IMG/VR virus record: IMGVR_UViG_3300021197_001798
Location: 1 to 27,045 of that record
Origin: a virus
Direction: 5' to 3' (one strand)
DNA length: 27,045 nt
In this document: positions 15,589-24,620 of the stretch, piece after piece
Layout: each line of letters begins with the position of its first letter
Position numbering within the stretch: the first letter of the stretch is position 1
Notes under the pieces: generated by a model
Told to the model about the DNA's origin: nothing
The model's database searches: none
The model's input: only the letters and a program-made list of their open reading frames with translations
Translations under genes and position numbers: made by a program

Positions 15589-18500
15589 TGGCAGACTATA
15601 AAGCCCTATTTACTGAAAACAAATACCGCAAGAAGCGCTATAACGCTGAGAACTCTGATTTGATTCTAGAAGCGATTTGGTCCCGATGGCTCTACGATAA
15701 GGCACCAGCGATAGGTCCAAGCGAACGCGACTGCTATGCACAAGCAATTGTAAGAATTAAGGAGAACGAGATTAAGCAGTGGGAATCGCCCCAAGGTGCG
15801 CTGAAAACAGACCTCGCCAATGACGAAGACCACGTGTTGCACCGATACCTTACAACCGACAATAGATTCTATTATCTCAAAGCTGGGCCATGGATAAACG
15901 CCACTCCCGGTGGCGATGTCTCTGGAACCAGCCAACTACCTTTCTGGATGAAAATACGCGTAAGAAACCGCGAGGTCACCCCCGACGACCTCGCCAACAC
16001 AAGTTGGGATGGATTCATCGACGGTGTAGAAAACATGTATTTGAAACCCCAACACCACGCATACAAAGCACACCTCCCATTTCAACAAGCCTTACAGACA
16101 TATGGTAACCAAATGATGCAAGAATGGGTTCATGCTGAAGAGCCAAACTCTTGGCCCTTGCCCGATAAATACCGTTTAGTTTTTGATGCAATACAAGTGT
16201 GTCTCGATGGTACAATTCCATCTCGAGCACCGGCTTCCGATGTCTCCAATTATACATACTCGGGAGGCGCACAATATATGTTTTTTACCTATTGGCACCG
16301 AGAAGCCGGCGCCACCGGTTGGGAAGACTGCTGGGGGTGGCGCGGTGGCTATTGTACCAATGTGGCTAGTGTCCCTTCGAAGGCTTTTACCAATTCACCA
16401 CTGCTGATGAAAACTTTCATTGAAAAGTGGCCAATTTTTGCACAAGCCGTCTCTTCAGCCCAAGCTGCAATCGACTTAAAACTTCCCAGTCGAAAATTGT
16501 ATATTGACAAGATCATTAAAAAGCTCAATTCCTCAATCAATCAAATTAAACACGCCAAACCATCGCAATCTCGTATGATTACAAAAATTGATGATAATAC
16601 TGAATGGCCTCGTATGTCGACCTTCGAGCCAAATAACTGGTGGTGGGTCAGAAACGATGGCGGTTGGCGTCCGGCCAAACCCGGAGAAGATGCAGAAAAA
16701 TTGATAAGTAAAATCCAAGGCCCCACAACCAACGAAAAAGCCGCAAAGTGGATACAAAAAACACCCGATGTTTCGCCATGTCCGTCTAATATGTTTTGGG
16801 GATACCCAGCCACTGTTATGCAGCATTGGGAAAAGAAAGAGGCGGAACTAATAAATTTCAAATCGATGGAACATGATTATAGAGCGCACTGGACCGCAAC
16901 ATGGGACATTTGGCGCGAAAACGCCCCCTTTGGCAAGCCTCACAAGTTGTGGCATTTGTATTTAAACAAATCCAATGGAATATTGGTGTTTAATTTTCTT
17001 AATGGTCTCGATGGAACTAATCTTGGCAAGGTCAACGCCAAAGATTATCGAATTTATGATCTGATACACAATGCGGATTTCTACAACACAGACTACAGCC
17101 CCATCACCGCCGTTCCCTCCAAGGATAAATCGCATTTTTCTGTGGCTTTTGAAATTCCACAGTTTAAAAAGATGATAAATGAGTGGTATGCAAAAAACCC
17201 GGATGGAAAGCTTTATCTCGGCGGCGTAGCCAAGACAAAAGCTGAGATCATCGACGACCTACCGGGTGTCTATAGCAAACTAGCTAAACATTTCAAAAAG
17301 AATAAAGGCCAATGGGATAGCAATTTTTTCAACCCTCCTGCTCCACCAAGCCTAGATCATACTCGTTTTGATTTTACTGAAGATAGCGGATGGGGCTCCG
17401 TGATTGAAGAATCATATGAACGGGGATTACTCCATTGGTTCAAGACTTACGATGCATATCGTAGTACAGTCCAACAGTTCGCACCCATGGGTACCAAAGG
17501 CCACGAACATCGTGCCAAAAAGTATGAATACGCTTATAGATTTAAAAAATATCCAGAGATCACCTTCGATAAAAAATCAAAACCCGTCGGCAAGAGATTG
17601 ATGCACAAGGGTGATAGTGGTGCTTACGATCCAGAAATCCATTATTTCAATGCCGTCGATGACGATGAACATAAGAAATTTAAAGATGCCATCGAAAAGA
17701 TTTTTGTAGACCAAACAGCTTTGGCTATCTGTGCTTGGTATGTCGGCCATGCCAAGATGGAATATCAAGAAAGTTTCTTGATTGAGATTCTTAAGAAAAA
17801 AGACAAAGAAGAGAAAAAACTAGACACCAACGCCCTTGCTGAAGCAAAGCGGGATGCTGACGAGGACTTAAGAGGCAACAGAATCACCAGTGCAAACCAG
17901 ACCCCCGGCGCCGGTGCTCTCTCCGATGAAGAGATCGAGAAAAGACAAAAGTTCTTTAAACAATGTGCTCTCATGTTAAATATGGAACAATTTGTTGAAG
18001 CTCATCGATTTAGAATTAATGCTGAGATTTCCAATAAAAAACGCAAAGGCCAAAGCATTCACACTCGAGGAAATGGCCCATATGATGGCCGGTTTTGGAT
18101 GCTTGAGGACAAAGGCGGAGGAAGCGGCGATCGCATACCCGATCAATCCACAATTGTAAACAAGTTGTTTATTAGCAACAACCTATACGCTTTTATGAAT
18201 ATTCCCCAAGCCATCGTTGCCATGTTGGTACCAAAGATAAGAATTTATCAAGTTTATAGCAATGGTGAGGGCTCATTGGAAGAATGTGAGTTCGAATTTC
18301 AACAAGAAGGTTTAAGCTTTCCGGATGTGAATGGCCTCACAACTGTTGCAGATCGAATAGAAGAGTTGATGAGTGAGGAGTTCGACAAAGGCAGCGGCGC
18401 GGGTATAAAAAGTTTCTCATGGGTTTATGAAGGAACAACCCCTGCAACTGCAAGAAATGATATATCTTGTGACCTTTCTTTGTATTTCCAGTCTTTTGAC

Positions 18501-21248
18501 GACTTCTTTAAATCAAGACAAAACTCTATCAGCAAGAAGGAATATGCTTTTGTGGATATGGTACTTTATCCGGACAATCGCCGCCAAACTAAAAAACAGG
18601 GCGAAACAGAATCCTTCCGCAAGCGTGACTTTGACGCCGGAACAAAGCAGGAATATGACCCATCGGACTATAGAATAAGAGCAGATGTTGGTTGGAATAT
18701 CCCATCGGAATCCTCAAGATATAAAATTAATGAGATCGCACGAAAACAAGGTCTTTACGTTGTTGATGAAGAGAATGACTACTATAACCAACTAAAGGAC
18801 ATAATCAACGCTAGCAATAAGTCATTTTACTTAACGATGGTCGATCACAAAATGGATATTAAAGATACCGGTGCTGTCCAAATCGATATCAATTATAGAG
18901 CGTATGTTGAGACTGCCCTTAAGACCAATCGGTTTAATGCCCTCTTGGACGCCGAAACATTCCGACTAAAAAAGGCCCAAAAGAAAGCGATTATTGACGC
19001 AAAAATGCAAAACTGCACAAGACAGGATCTTATAAAGCTTAGAAGAGAGATCGACAGGCAAAATGAATTAATCACCAAAAATGCTCACCAATCCATAATG
19101 AGAAGACTGATCATGAGAGACAAGATATTTTTTGTCGATGTTGATGAAGCTCAAAAAAATGAATTTGAACGCATTGGCTATTTTAAAAATAGACCGAAGT
19201 ATATGAATTATAAAAAACAAAAAGCATCAGAATTAGCTAATGCCGACGGCGACACGAAAAAGCGCTTAAAAGAAGCATCGGAAGCAGACAACATCAACTC
19301 CGCTAGTTTTACGCTTACGAGAGACAAGTGGGTAGATGAGAACGTTTCTAAAAATATTCGTGTTAATTATTTCTTTATGGGTGACTTGATATACACAATC
19401 CTTGACGTGATTAACGACACCGAACTACAACCAGACTTAGAAAAGACCAAGCTATTGTTGGGAAGCTTTGAATACGTTGATTACGACGGAAGAACCAGAA
19501 TAGCTAACATTGCAGATATACCAGTATCTTGTGATTACTTTTTTGAATGGTACACTCAACACGTTGTCAAAGCAAAACGTCAATCCTTTCCGATTGCTTA
19601 TTTTGTGAGAACTTTGTGTAACCACTTTATAACGGAACTGTTGAGCGACAAATGCCGAAACAAGTCTCAAGTTATGAAAATTTCGTTTAAAACTGGTACC
19701 TTTATGGCCGCACCCCATACCGCAATCGTCGGCAACAACACCTCATTAACCAAAGATCCTTTCTATTGGATGACAACCTCCTCCTCCACCTCCGCCAAAA
19801 AGGAAGATGGTTTGGATCGCTTGGTGGTTCAAGTAGGAAAGTACTATGATGGCACCTACAAAAACAATGAAGCAAGTCTTCCGTTGACTCACTATGACGT
19901 TACCCCCGGAGTCGGGACCGCAAGCACAAGTCAAAGGTTCTATCAATATATGCTTGTTTACCCTGTTGTTTCACCAGCAATGAATCACCCGGGTACTGGA
20001 GATGAACTAGAAGACCGCAAGCGTGGTGTACATCACATCCACATCGGCGGACGCACAGGCGTTATCAAGAAAGTGGGCTTTGATAGAACAGATATTCAGT
20101 ATATCCGAGAGTCTCGCTTTCTAAATCAAGGTGCAGATGGGTTGTTACAATTGGGTGCTGTTTATAAAGCCACAATTGATATGGTTGGGAATACACTATG
20201 GTTTCCCGGCATGGAATTATACATTAACCCGTTGGGTATTGGCGGCCTCGCCCTTGGCTTTCCCAACAATTCTAAATCCGCAGCAAATAAGCTCGGCCTC
20301 GGAGGGTATCATTTGATAACAAGAATCAAATCTGTTATTTCTCCCGGTGTGTACAACACCCAAGTCGAAGCGCAGTTTTTCTATTCTGGAGATGGTTCCA
20401 TTGACAAACAGCGCCTAGGTCTTGTTAAAGAAGAGAAAACACCGCAGATTACCCAAGCCGACACACTTTCAAATCAATCCTGTCAGACTATCATGGATAA
20501 ATTAGTAGCCGGCACCGCCGATTTGGGAGGCAAATTGTCTAGAATCGACGAGGAGTCAAGCTACGCTGAACGAGTCTACAAAGAAACGATAAATGCTAAA
20601 ACCATTAATGACAGTGCTGTACTGCCCATTCTTCCTTTTAAACGCCTAAGCAAAGAGAGGGATGCCGATTTGGAAGGGGCGGGGCTGGAACTCGAGGCCG
20701 AGATGTCGAGGAAAGGTCATTCCAAAGAAGCCATCGTCGAGGAAAAAGTCTCCAGGGGCATACCAATCTCCAACGAAGAAGCCTTGTGTGTCGCACGACC
20801 AGAATACTGCTGCTTTGTTGCGGAAACTATGGTCACAATGTTTGACCTTTCGCAAAAAAGAATTGATGAGGTTAACGTTGGTGACAATATCATGACTATC
20901 AATGGCCCTGAAAAGGTAATTGGCATCGGCGAACCGCTCAAAAATACCTTAATTAAATATAGTTTTGATGATGGTAGCTCGATTACTGGTACTATGGACC
21001 ATCCATTGTTTGTTCTTAACAAGGGTTGGGCATCTTGTCATCCAAATTATAGTAGATATAGATATAATATTGACACTGCGCAAATCAAACTAAAAGATAA
21101 GCTATTATCTTTACAGAACAAACAGAAGACACTGGAGTCTTTTGAGATTATTCATGCCGCCGCTCTTTTATACATACCTACTTACACTCTTAAGACTGAA
21201 AGTCAAACGTTTTACGCCAATGACCTATTGGTCCACTCCGAAATATAG
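15588..21248 (+). CDS. Giant baseplate-hub-like virion protein with C-terminal Hint domain (1886 aa)
   Basis: The start at 15588 overlaps the gp53 stop (TAATG) and gives 1886 aa. The N-terminal 600 residues are aromatic-rich and unrecognised. Residues about 700-830 are a charged helical region. From about residue 870, motifs I associate with hub or tube-fold baseplate proteins appear: IRIYQVYSNGEGSLEECEFE, GAGIKSFSWVYEGTTPATAR, LSLYFQSFDDFFKSRQ and later IHIGGRTGVIKKVGFDRTDI, GLLQLGAVYKATIDMVGNTL, WFPGMELYINPLGIGG and LGLGGYHLITRIKSVI. This suggests a role like T4 gp27/gp5, at the end of the tube. Residues 1742-1886 are a Hint domain (separate entry). No lysozyme motif is seen. The order after gp53-like and the size suggest the central hub, but the N-terminal third is of unknown function. 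Confidence 0.85.
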   Translation: MADYKALFTENKYRKKRYNAENSDLILEAIWSRWLYDKAPAIGPSERDCYAQAIVRIKENEIKQWESPQGALKTDLANDEDHVLHRYLTTDNRFYYLKAGPWINATPGGDVSGTSQLPFWMKIRVRNREVTPDDLANTSWDGFIDGVENMYLKPQHHAYKAHLPFQQALQTYGNQMMQEWVHAEEPNSWPLPDKYRLVFDAIQVCLDGTIPSRAPASDVSNYTYSGGAQYMFFTYWHREAGATGWEDCWGWRGGYCTNVASVPSKAFTNSPLLMKTFIEKWPIFAQAVSSAQAAIDLKLPSRKLYIDKIIKKLNSSINQIKHAKPSQSRMITKIDDNTEWPRMSTFEPNNWWWVRNDGGWRPAKPGEDAEKLISKIQGPTTNEKAAKWIQKTPDVSPCPSNMFWGYPATVMQHWEKKEAELINFKSMEHDYRAHWTATWDIWRENAPFGKPHKLWHLYLNKSNGILVFNFLNGLDGTNLGKVNAKDYRIYDLIHNADFYNTDYSPITAVPSKDKSHFSVAFEIPQFKKMINEWYAKNPDGKLYLGGVAKTKAEIIDDLPGVYSKLAKHFKKNKGQWDSNFFNPPAPPSLDHTRFDFTEDSGWGSVIEESYERGLLHWFKTYDAYRSTVQQFAPMGTKGHEHRAKKYEYAYRFKKYPEITFDKKSKPVGKRLMHKGDSGAYDPEIHYFNAVDDDEHKKFKDAIEKIFVDQTALAICAWYVGHAKMEYQESFLIEILKKKDKEEKKLDTNALAEAKRDADEDLRGNRITSANQTPGAGALSDEEIEKRQKFFKQCALMLNMEQFVEAHRFRINAEISNKKRKGQSIHTRGNGPYDGRFWMLEDKGGGSGDRIPDQSTIVNKLFISNNLYAFMNIPQAIVAMLVPKIRIYQVYSNGEGSLEECEFEFQQEGLSFPDVNGLTTVADRIEELMSEEFDKGSGAGIKSFSWVYEGTTPATARNDISCDLSLYFQSFDDFFKSRQNSISKKEYAFVDMVLYPDNRRQTKKQGETESFRKRDFDAGTKQEYDPSDYRIRADVGWNIPSESSRYKINEIARKQGLYVVDEENDYYNQLKDIINASNKSFYLTMVDHKMDIKDTGAVQIDINYRAYVETALKTNRFNALLDAETFRLKKAQKKAIIDAKMQNCTRQDLIKLRREIDRQNELITKNAHQSIMRRLIMRDKIFFVDVDEAQKNEFERIGYFKNRPKYMNYKKQKASELANADGDTKKRLKEASEADNINSASFTLTRDKWVDENVSKNIRVNYFFMGDLIYTILDVINDTELQPDLEKTKLLLGSFEYVDYDGRTRIANIADIPVSCDYFFEWYTQHVVKAKRQSFPIAYFVRTLCNHFITELLSDKCRNKSQVMKISFKTGTFMAAPHTAIVGNNTSLTKDPFYWMTTSSSTSAKKEDGLDRLVVQVGKYYDGTYKNNEASLPLTHYDVTPGVGTASTSQRFYQYMLVYPVVSPAMNHPGTGDELEDRKRGVHHIHIGGRTGVIKKVGFDRTDIQYIRESRFLNQGADGLLQLGAVYKATIDMVGNTLWFPGMELYINPLGIGGLALGFPNNSKSAANKLGLGGYHLITRIKSVISPGVYNTQVEAQFFYSGDGSIDKQRLGLVKEEKTPQITQADTLSNQSCQTIMDKLVAGTADLGGKLSRIDEESSYAERVYKETINAKTINDSAVLPILPFKRLSKERDADLEGAGLELEAEMSRKGHSKEAIVEEKVSRGIPISNEEALCVARPEYCCFVAETMVTMFDLSQKRIDEVNVGDNIMTINGPEKVIGIGEPLKNTLIKYSFDDGSSITGTMDHPLFVLNKGWASCHPNYSRYRYNIDTAQIKLKDKLLSLQNKQKTLESFEIIHAAALLYIPTYTLKTESQTFYANDLLVHSEI
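20811..21245 (+). other. Hint (intein/hedgehog-type) domain at the C-terminus of the hub-like protein
   Basis: This entry covers residues 1742-1886 of the preceding gene. Block A begins at Cys1742 in CFVAETMVTMFDLSQKRIDE, followed by VNVGDNIMTINGPEKVIGIG. Block B is TMDHPLFV with Thr1802 and His1805, matching the TxxH motif. The end is FYANDLLVHSEI with His1883. In a splicing intein the C-terminus would be His-Asn followed by Cys, Ser or Thr; here Asn is replaced by Ser1884 and the protein ends two residues later. There is no homing endonuclease insert and no C-extein. It should therefore be able to make an N-terminal thioester but not to splice; cleavage, or ester or amide transfer at Cys1742, would release or attach the protein. 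Function is inference. Confidence 0.85.
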
Positions 21249-21259
21249 GATTTTAAACA

Positions 21260-22570
21260 ATGGCAAAGTATAATGCAACGAACAACACACAATCAATAAC
21301 CAACCTTGCCGTCGAGCGAGCAAGATACCGCCTCGAGGCATGGGGCGACGTGCCGCCCGAACAAATCGTTGATTTCAATTTTGCCGAGCGCAATCGCTAT
21401 GGCAGAGTGGATTTGGACCGTAACGCCATTGTCCCGTTACCCCAATACTTAAAGACGGTCTCATTTTATGCTCCAGATCAAACCACATCATTGATGATGA
21501 ACTTCGTCGCCGATGCTTTTGATGACATGAGGGATCGAATGGTTAAAGCATGCCGTCTTGGTATTATCGACGCAACTCATCCTTTCTTGAACTCTCTTGA
21601 GATAACCAGAGCCTACAATTCGCCAATCAAGCTTTACCGAGCCTATATGTCATTTGTGATTTCAAAGTATAACAACGAGTATCTACCAAGTGTCGAGAGC
21701 CACACCCCAGTATTGAACTTTGATGATTATTGGAAGAACATTCTCCCATTCTCTAAGCTAATGGGTGCTCAGTTCCCTCTCACTTTTACCGCATGGCATC
21801 GAAGCAAACACTCTTCGATATTTACCAGCGGGTTGGCAATTGACATTGCCGGCTTGCCCATTGATGATGACCGTCCAAAATATGATTTGTTTATTAGCGC
21901 CAAAGAGTGGAACTATTACTCCAATGTCGCTAAATATCACGGATTTTCAATTTCCCACAATGCTCCTTGGATTTTGGTCGCCGACCTAAGGTCTCCGGCG
22001 ATGATGGAATACATGCTAGCGCGAGGTTTTGATAACCCAACACAATTATTCGATAACCAATACCAAACAGTTGTTGACTTTGAGTTGGAGACTCTTAAAG
22101 CAATCTTGGTCGAAGGATACAACAATTATGTTCGTGCCAACCCTTATTACAAAAAGACATTTATTTGCAATGATCGATCACTTAAAAACAAAATAAAGCA
22201 CAGAGAGACCACCACAACCATTAATGCCAATCAACGCCTTTCACCGGTCACTTTTCATGTACTTTATGCTCAAATTAGAAACATTGAAGAGGAAATGCCT
22301 CTCAAAAAGTCAGATTTGGCCCGAGTGATAACAAAGCTTAAGTATTTCTACAAGGCTCTCGGACCAGCCGAAGCAATGAAGTATGTAAATGAGCAATATC
22401 GCTCGCTTTATAAATTTAAGTCCGGAACAGTATACGATCATAGAAAGCGCTCCGAACTCAAGAAAGAACTCCAAGCGGCCGAGGAAGCAGCCGAGGACAG
22501 AATAGAAGCACTCAGAAGTCCCGATGCTATACCAACGTCACTCCCCGATCCAACAATGGGTGGTTATTAA
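21260..22570 (+). CDS. Probable virion structural protein, function unknown
   Basis: This 436-aa protein starts 11 bases after the hub-like stop; the ribosome site (TAGGA) overlaps that stop. I do not recognise a named family. It has an N-terminal NFAERNRYGRVDLDRNAIVP segment, a central WHRSKHSSIFTSGLAIDIAG stretch with several aromatic residues, and a C-terminal charged helical tail (KRSELKKELQAAEEAAEDRI) ending in Pro-rich and Gly residues. It is the last gene of the late operon that starts at 10155, so a baseplate or other virion role is likely. No membrane segment or signal peptide is visible. No terminator is evident after its stop, and a sigma-70-type promoter begins 11 bases downstream. 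Confidence 0.75.
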   Translation: MAKYNATNNTQSITNLAVERARYRLEAWGDVPPEQIVDFNFAERNRYGRVDLDRNAIVPLPQYLKTVSFYAPDQTTSLMMNFVADAFDDMRDRMVKACRLGIIDATHPFLNSLEITRAYNSPIKLYRAYMSFVISKYNNEYLPSVESHTPVLNFDDYWKNILPFSKLMGAQFPLTFTAWHRSKHSSIFTSGLAIDIAGLPIDDDRPKYDLFISAKEWNYYSNVAKYHGFSISHNAPWILVADLRSPAMMEYMLARGFDNPTQLFDNQYQTVVDFELETLKAILVEGYNNYVRANPYYKKTFICNDRSLKNKIKHRETTTTINANQRLSPVTFHVLYAQIRNIEEEMPLKKSDLARVITKLKYFYKALGPAEAMKYVNEQYRSLYKFKSGTVYDHRKRSELKKELQAAEEAAEDRIEALRSPDAIPTSLPDPTMGGY

Positions 22571-22580
22571 AAGAAAAAAC

Positions 22581-22608
22581 TTGACAAAAGTTCTAAACGT
22601 GTTATATT
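22581..22608 (+). promoter_or_regulatory. Sigma-70-type promoter before the polymerase gene
   Basis: TTGACA at 22581-22586, a 16-bp spacer ending in AACGTGT, and TATATT at 22603-22608. TG two bases before the -10 forms an extended -10. A start site near 22615 would leave a leader of only about 12 bases before the ATG at 22627, with GGAG at 22619. Two other promoters (24415 and 24849) share the AACGTGTTATATT core. Confidence 0.85.
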
Positions 22609-22626
22609 ATATAAAACGGAGAGAGA

Positions 22627-23817
22627 ATGTCATTTCAAGTCATTGATGAAAAGGAAGGATGCTATGGAATTTATGTCAACGGGACCTTTGTATATGACCG
22701 GGTTCCTAATGCTATGCGTGGGACTTGGGATTGGTCTCCTCATCTCCTTGGTCACAATTATGACTATGCACATGTGTGGAGTGGCGGTAAAACGCTTGCT
22801 AAGGCTTGCCCCGAACACTTACAAAACCGACTCGAAACCCACGAAAGAAAAGTCAAAGCACAAATCAAATCGCACATAAATGCGAAGATTGATGTCTCGG
22901 GCGCTTGCTTGTTTGATATGGTTCCGGAGCAGCAGTTGAGAGCTTATCTCGACGTTAAGAATCTTGTCTGCGAATGGGTATTCAATGAGATTCCAAAGCC
23001 AAAGAATTATAATTTCTTGTCTCGGACACATGAGACCTGCCGAGAGATTGCTCAACAGAATCTTAAAATAGATTGGGAATTGGCCAATGATCTCGCCGTC
23101 AATGATCCCAAGGCTCGTTCTATCGTGCAACGCTTTGATCCCGCGAGAACATTTGTTAATTACAACTTGTTTGGAGCAATAACGGGACGTTTGGCGACTC
23201 AACCCGACTCGTTTCCTATTATGAATCTCAAAACAGAACATAAGGGCATTTTGCTTCCAAAGAACGATTGGTTTGTTGAATTCGACTACAATGGAGCCGA
23301 GATCCGAACCCTGCTGTCTTTAACAAAGAAAGAGCAGCCGCAAGAAGACATCCACGAATTTCACATGAAGAGCATCTATCGAGATCTCACCACAAGAGCG
23401 AAGGCCAAAGAAAGATTCTTTGCATGGCTCTATAACCCCAACTCGGAGGACTATTTGACCGAACGTTACTATGACCGCCAGTCTATCCTTACCTCCTGCT
23501 ACCGGGGTGGGTGCGTACACACGCCATTCGGGAGAGAGATCCCTTCAGATGACTTCCACGCTCTCAACTATTTACTCCAAAGCTCGTCTTCGGACAACTG
23601 CATGACTCAGGTCAATCAAATCCATCGCTTTTTGAGAGACAAGCGGTCAAAGGTGGCATTTGCCATTCACGATTCGGTTGTTATTGACCTCGACCACAGC
23701 GACAGACAGCTTTTGCCTCAAATCAGAGAGCTATTTGCTGACACAACACTTGGCAAGTTCAAGGTTGGCGTTAAGATAGGCAAAAACATGGGCGAATTAA
23801 AGGAGTTTTCATGGTAA
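22627..23817 (+). CDS. Compact family-A DNA polymerase core without a recognisable exonuclease domain
   Basis: This 396-aa protein carries the Pol I-type palm and fingers motifs in order. The TGRL motif is residues 186-189 (NYNLFGAITGRLATQPDSFP). Motif A is VEFDYNGAEIRTL with Asp220 and Glu225. Motif B is RAKAKERFFAWLY (Arg257, Lys261, Phe265, Tyr269), which fits the RxxxKxxxFxxxY rule exactly. Motif C is AIHDSVVID with His348 and Asp349. The usual Glu after the motif-C Asp is Ser350, and the glycine after the O-helix Phe is Ala266. About 150 N-terminal residues precede the first motif and show none of the exonuclease motifs, so proofreading, if any, must come from elsewhere. T4 itself uses a family-B polymerase. 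The next gene overlaps its end by 7 bases. Confidence 0.88.
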   Translation: MSFQVIDEKEGCYGIYVNGTFVYDRVPNAMRGTWDWSPHLLGHNYDYAHVWSGGKTLAKACPEHLQNRLETHERKVKAQIKSHINAKIDVSGACLFDMVPEQQLRAYLDVKNLVCEWVFNEIPKPKNYNFLSRTHETCREIAQQNLKIDWELANDLAVNDPKARSIVQRFDPARTFVNYNLFGAITGRLATQPDSFPIMNLKTEHKGILLPKNDWFVEFDYNGAEIRTLLSLTKKEQPQEDIHEFHMKSIYRDLTTRAKAKERFFAWLYNPNSEDYLTERYYDRQSILTSCYRGGCVHTPFGREIPSDDFHALNYLLQSSSSDNCMTQVNQIHRFLRDKRSKVAFAIHDSVVIDLDHSDRQLLPQIRELFADTTLGKFKVGVKIGKNMGELKEFSW

Positions 23818-24620
23818 TAATAGGTTTAGGCACCGCTGGTGCCAATATAGCAAGACAGTTCGAGCAGTGGCCTCAATATGAGGTTGTTTCACTGGAAGCG
23901 GGGAAAGAAATCCCACTTCAAGAATCTGTTGAAGCTTACGAAGAGAATACACCAGACTTATCCGATATTGCTGATATCGATGAAGATGAGATATGGTTTA
24001 TCGTGGCGGGAGCAAGCACTTTAGCTGCTTGTTCGCTTGCCATCCTTGAACAAGTCAAAGACAAACGAATCAATGTGGTTCATGTGTCGGCCGACCCAAT
24101 GTTCATGTCAACACAGGCGAAGTTGAGAGAGAAGGTCGTCATGGGCGTATTACAGCAGTATGCCCGATGTGGTCTGTTCGAGGCCATATACTTGGTTTCA
24201 AATAAAAGTATCCTTGAGATGCTCGGTGGTATACCATTCTCAGAAGCAAATAACAAGATCAACGAGACACTAGCCTCAATGATCCATTACTTGAATATAT
24301 ACGCTAACACTGAGCCTCTTATGGGCTGTAAATTGGAACCCGGTACCATCTCTCGCATAAGAACCCTCTCAGTGGTCAATGCAGAAAAAAGTGAAGAAAA
24401 GTTACTCTTTCCCCTTGACAACATCACTGAAACGTGTTATATTTATAATATCAATAAGACAGAAAAGTCTAATGATAAAAAGATCCAAAAGATCAAAACT
24501 ATGATGGAGACAAAGGAGACATCATGCAAAACATCATTCGCAATGTATACGACAGAGTACGCTCAAAGCTTCTGTCACGCGATACAAATGACTCATTACA
24601 TACAACAGGAGGAACAATGA
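23811..24620 (+). CDS. Divergent FtsZ/tubulin-fold protein
   Basis: This 269-aa protein starts inside the polymerase end, with a strong AAGGAG site. Residues 3-13 (IIGLGTAGANI) match the FtsZ nucleotide loop T1 (IGVGGAGGNA). Residues 65-83 (VAGASTLAACSLAILEQVK) align with the FtsZ T4 glycine loop and helix, but the GGGTGTG signature is lost and two residues shorter. Residues 88-139 (INVVHVSADP, then MGVLQQYARCGLFEAIYLVS, then NKSILEMLGG) follow the FtsZ order, including the conserved Asn131. The helix PFSEANNKINETLASMI matches 'AF..AN.VL...V'. The T7 catalytic Asp residues are not visible (LMGCKLEPGTI). It may be a tubulin-like polymer former or a nucleotide-binding relic. Phage tubulins (PhuZ, TubZ) are known, but this one differs from both in its core loops. 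Inferred by pattern alignment only. Confidence 0.68.
   Translation: MVIIGLGTAGANIARQFEQWPQYEVVSLEAGKEIPLQESVEAYEENTPDLSDIADIDEDEIWFIVAGASTLAACSLAILEQVKDKRINVVHVSADPMFMSTQAKLREKVVMGVLQQYARCGLFEAIYLVSNKSILEMLGGIPFSEANNKINETLASMIHYLNIYANTEPLMGCKLEPGTISRIRTLSVVNAEKSEEKLLFPLDNITETCYIYNINKTEKSNDKKIQKIKTMMETKETSCKTSFAMYTTEYAQSFCHAIQMTHYIQQEEQ
24415..24443 (+). promoter_or_regulatory. Sigma-70-type promoter inside the tubulin-like gene
   Basis: TTGACA at 24415-24420, a 17-bp spacer ending in AAACGTGT, and TATATT at 24438-24443. It lies in the last quarter of the FtsZ-like gene and faces the small gene that follows. The last part of the spacer and the -10 are identical to those of the promoters at 22581 and 24849, which argues that it is not a chance match. 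Confidence 0.8.

Noticed and set aside
15605-15613. CCTATTTAC just after the start of the giant hub-like gene
   Set aside because: It lacks the leading A of the octamer, lies inside the coding sequence, and no gene starts soon after it.
20811-21248. Reading the C-terminal Hint domain as a normal splicing intein
   Set aside because: The protein ends two residues after the block-G His, the terminal Asn is Ser, and there is no C-extein to join.
23567-23574. ACTATTTA inside the polymerase gene
   Set aside because: It encodes residues of the polymerase and has no gene start downstream within a suitable distance; it is taken as a chance match.
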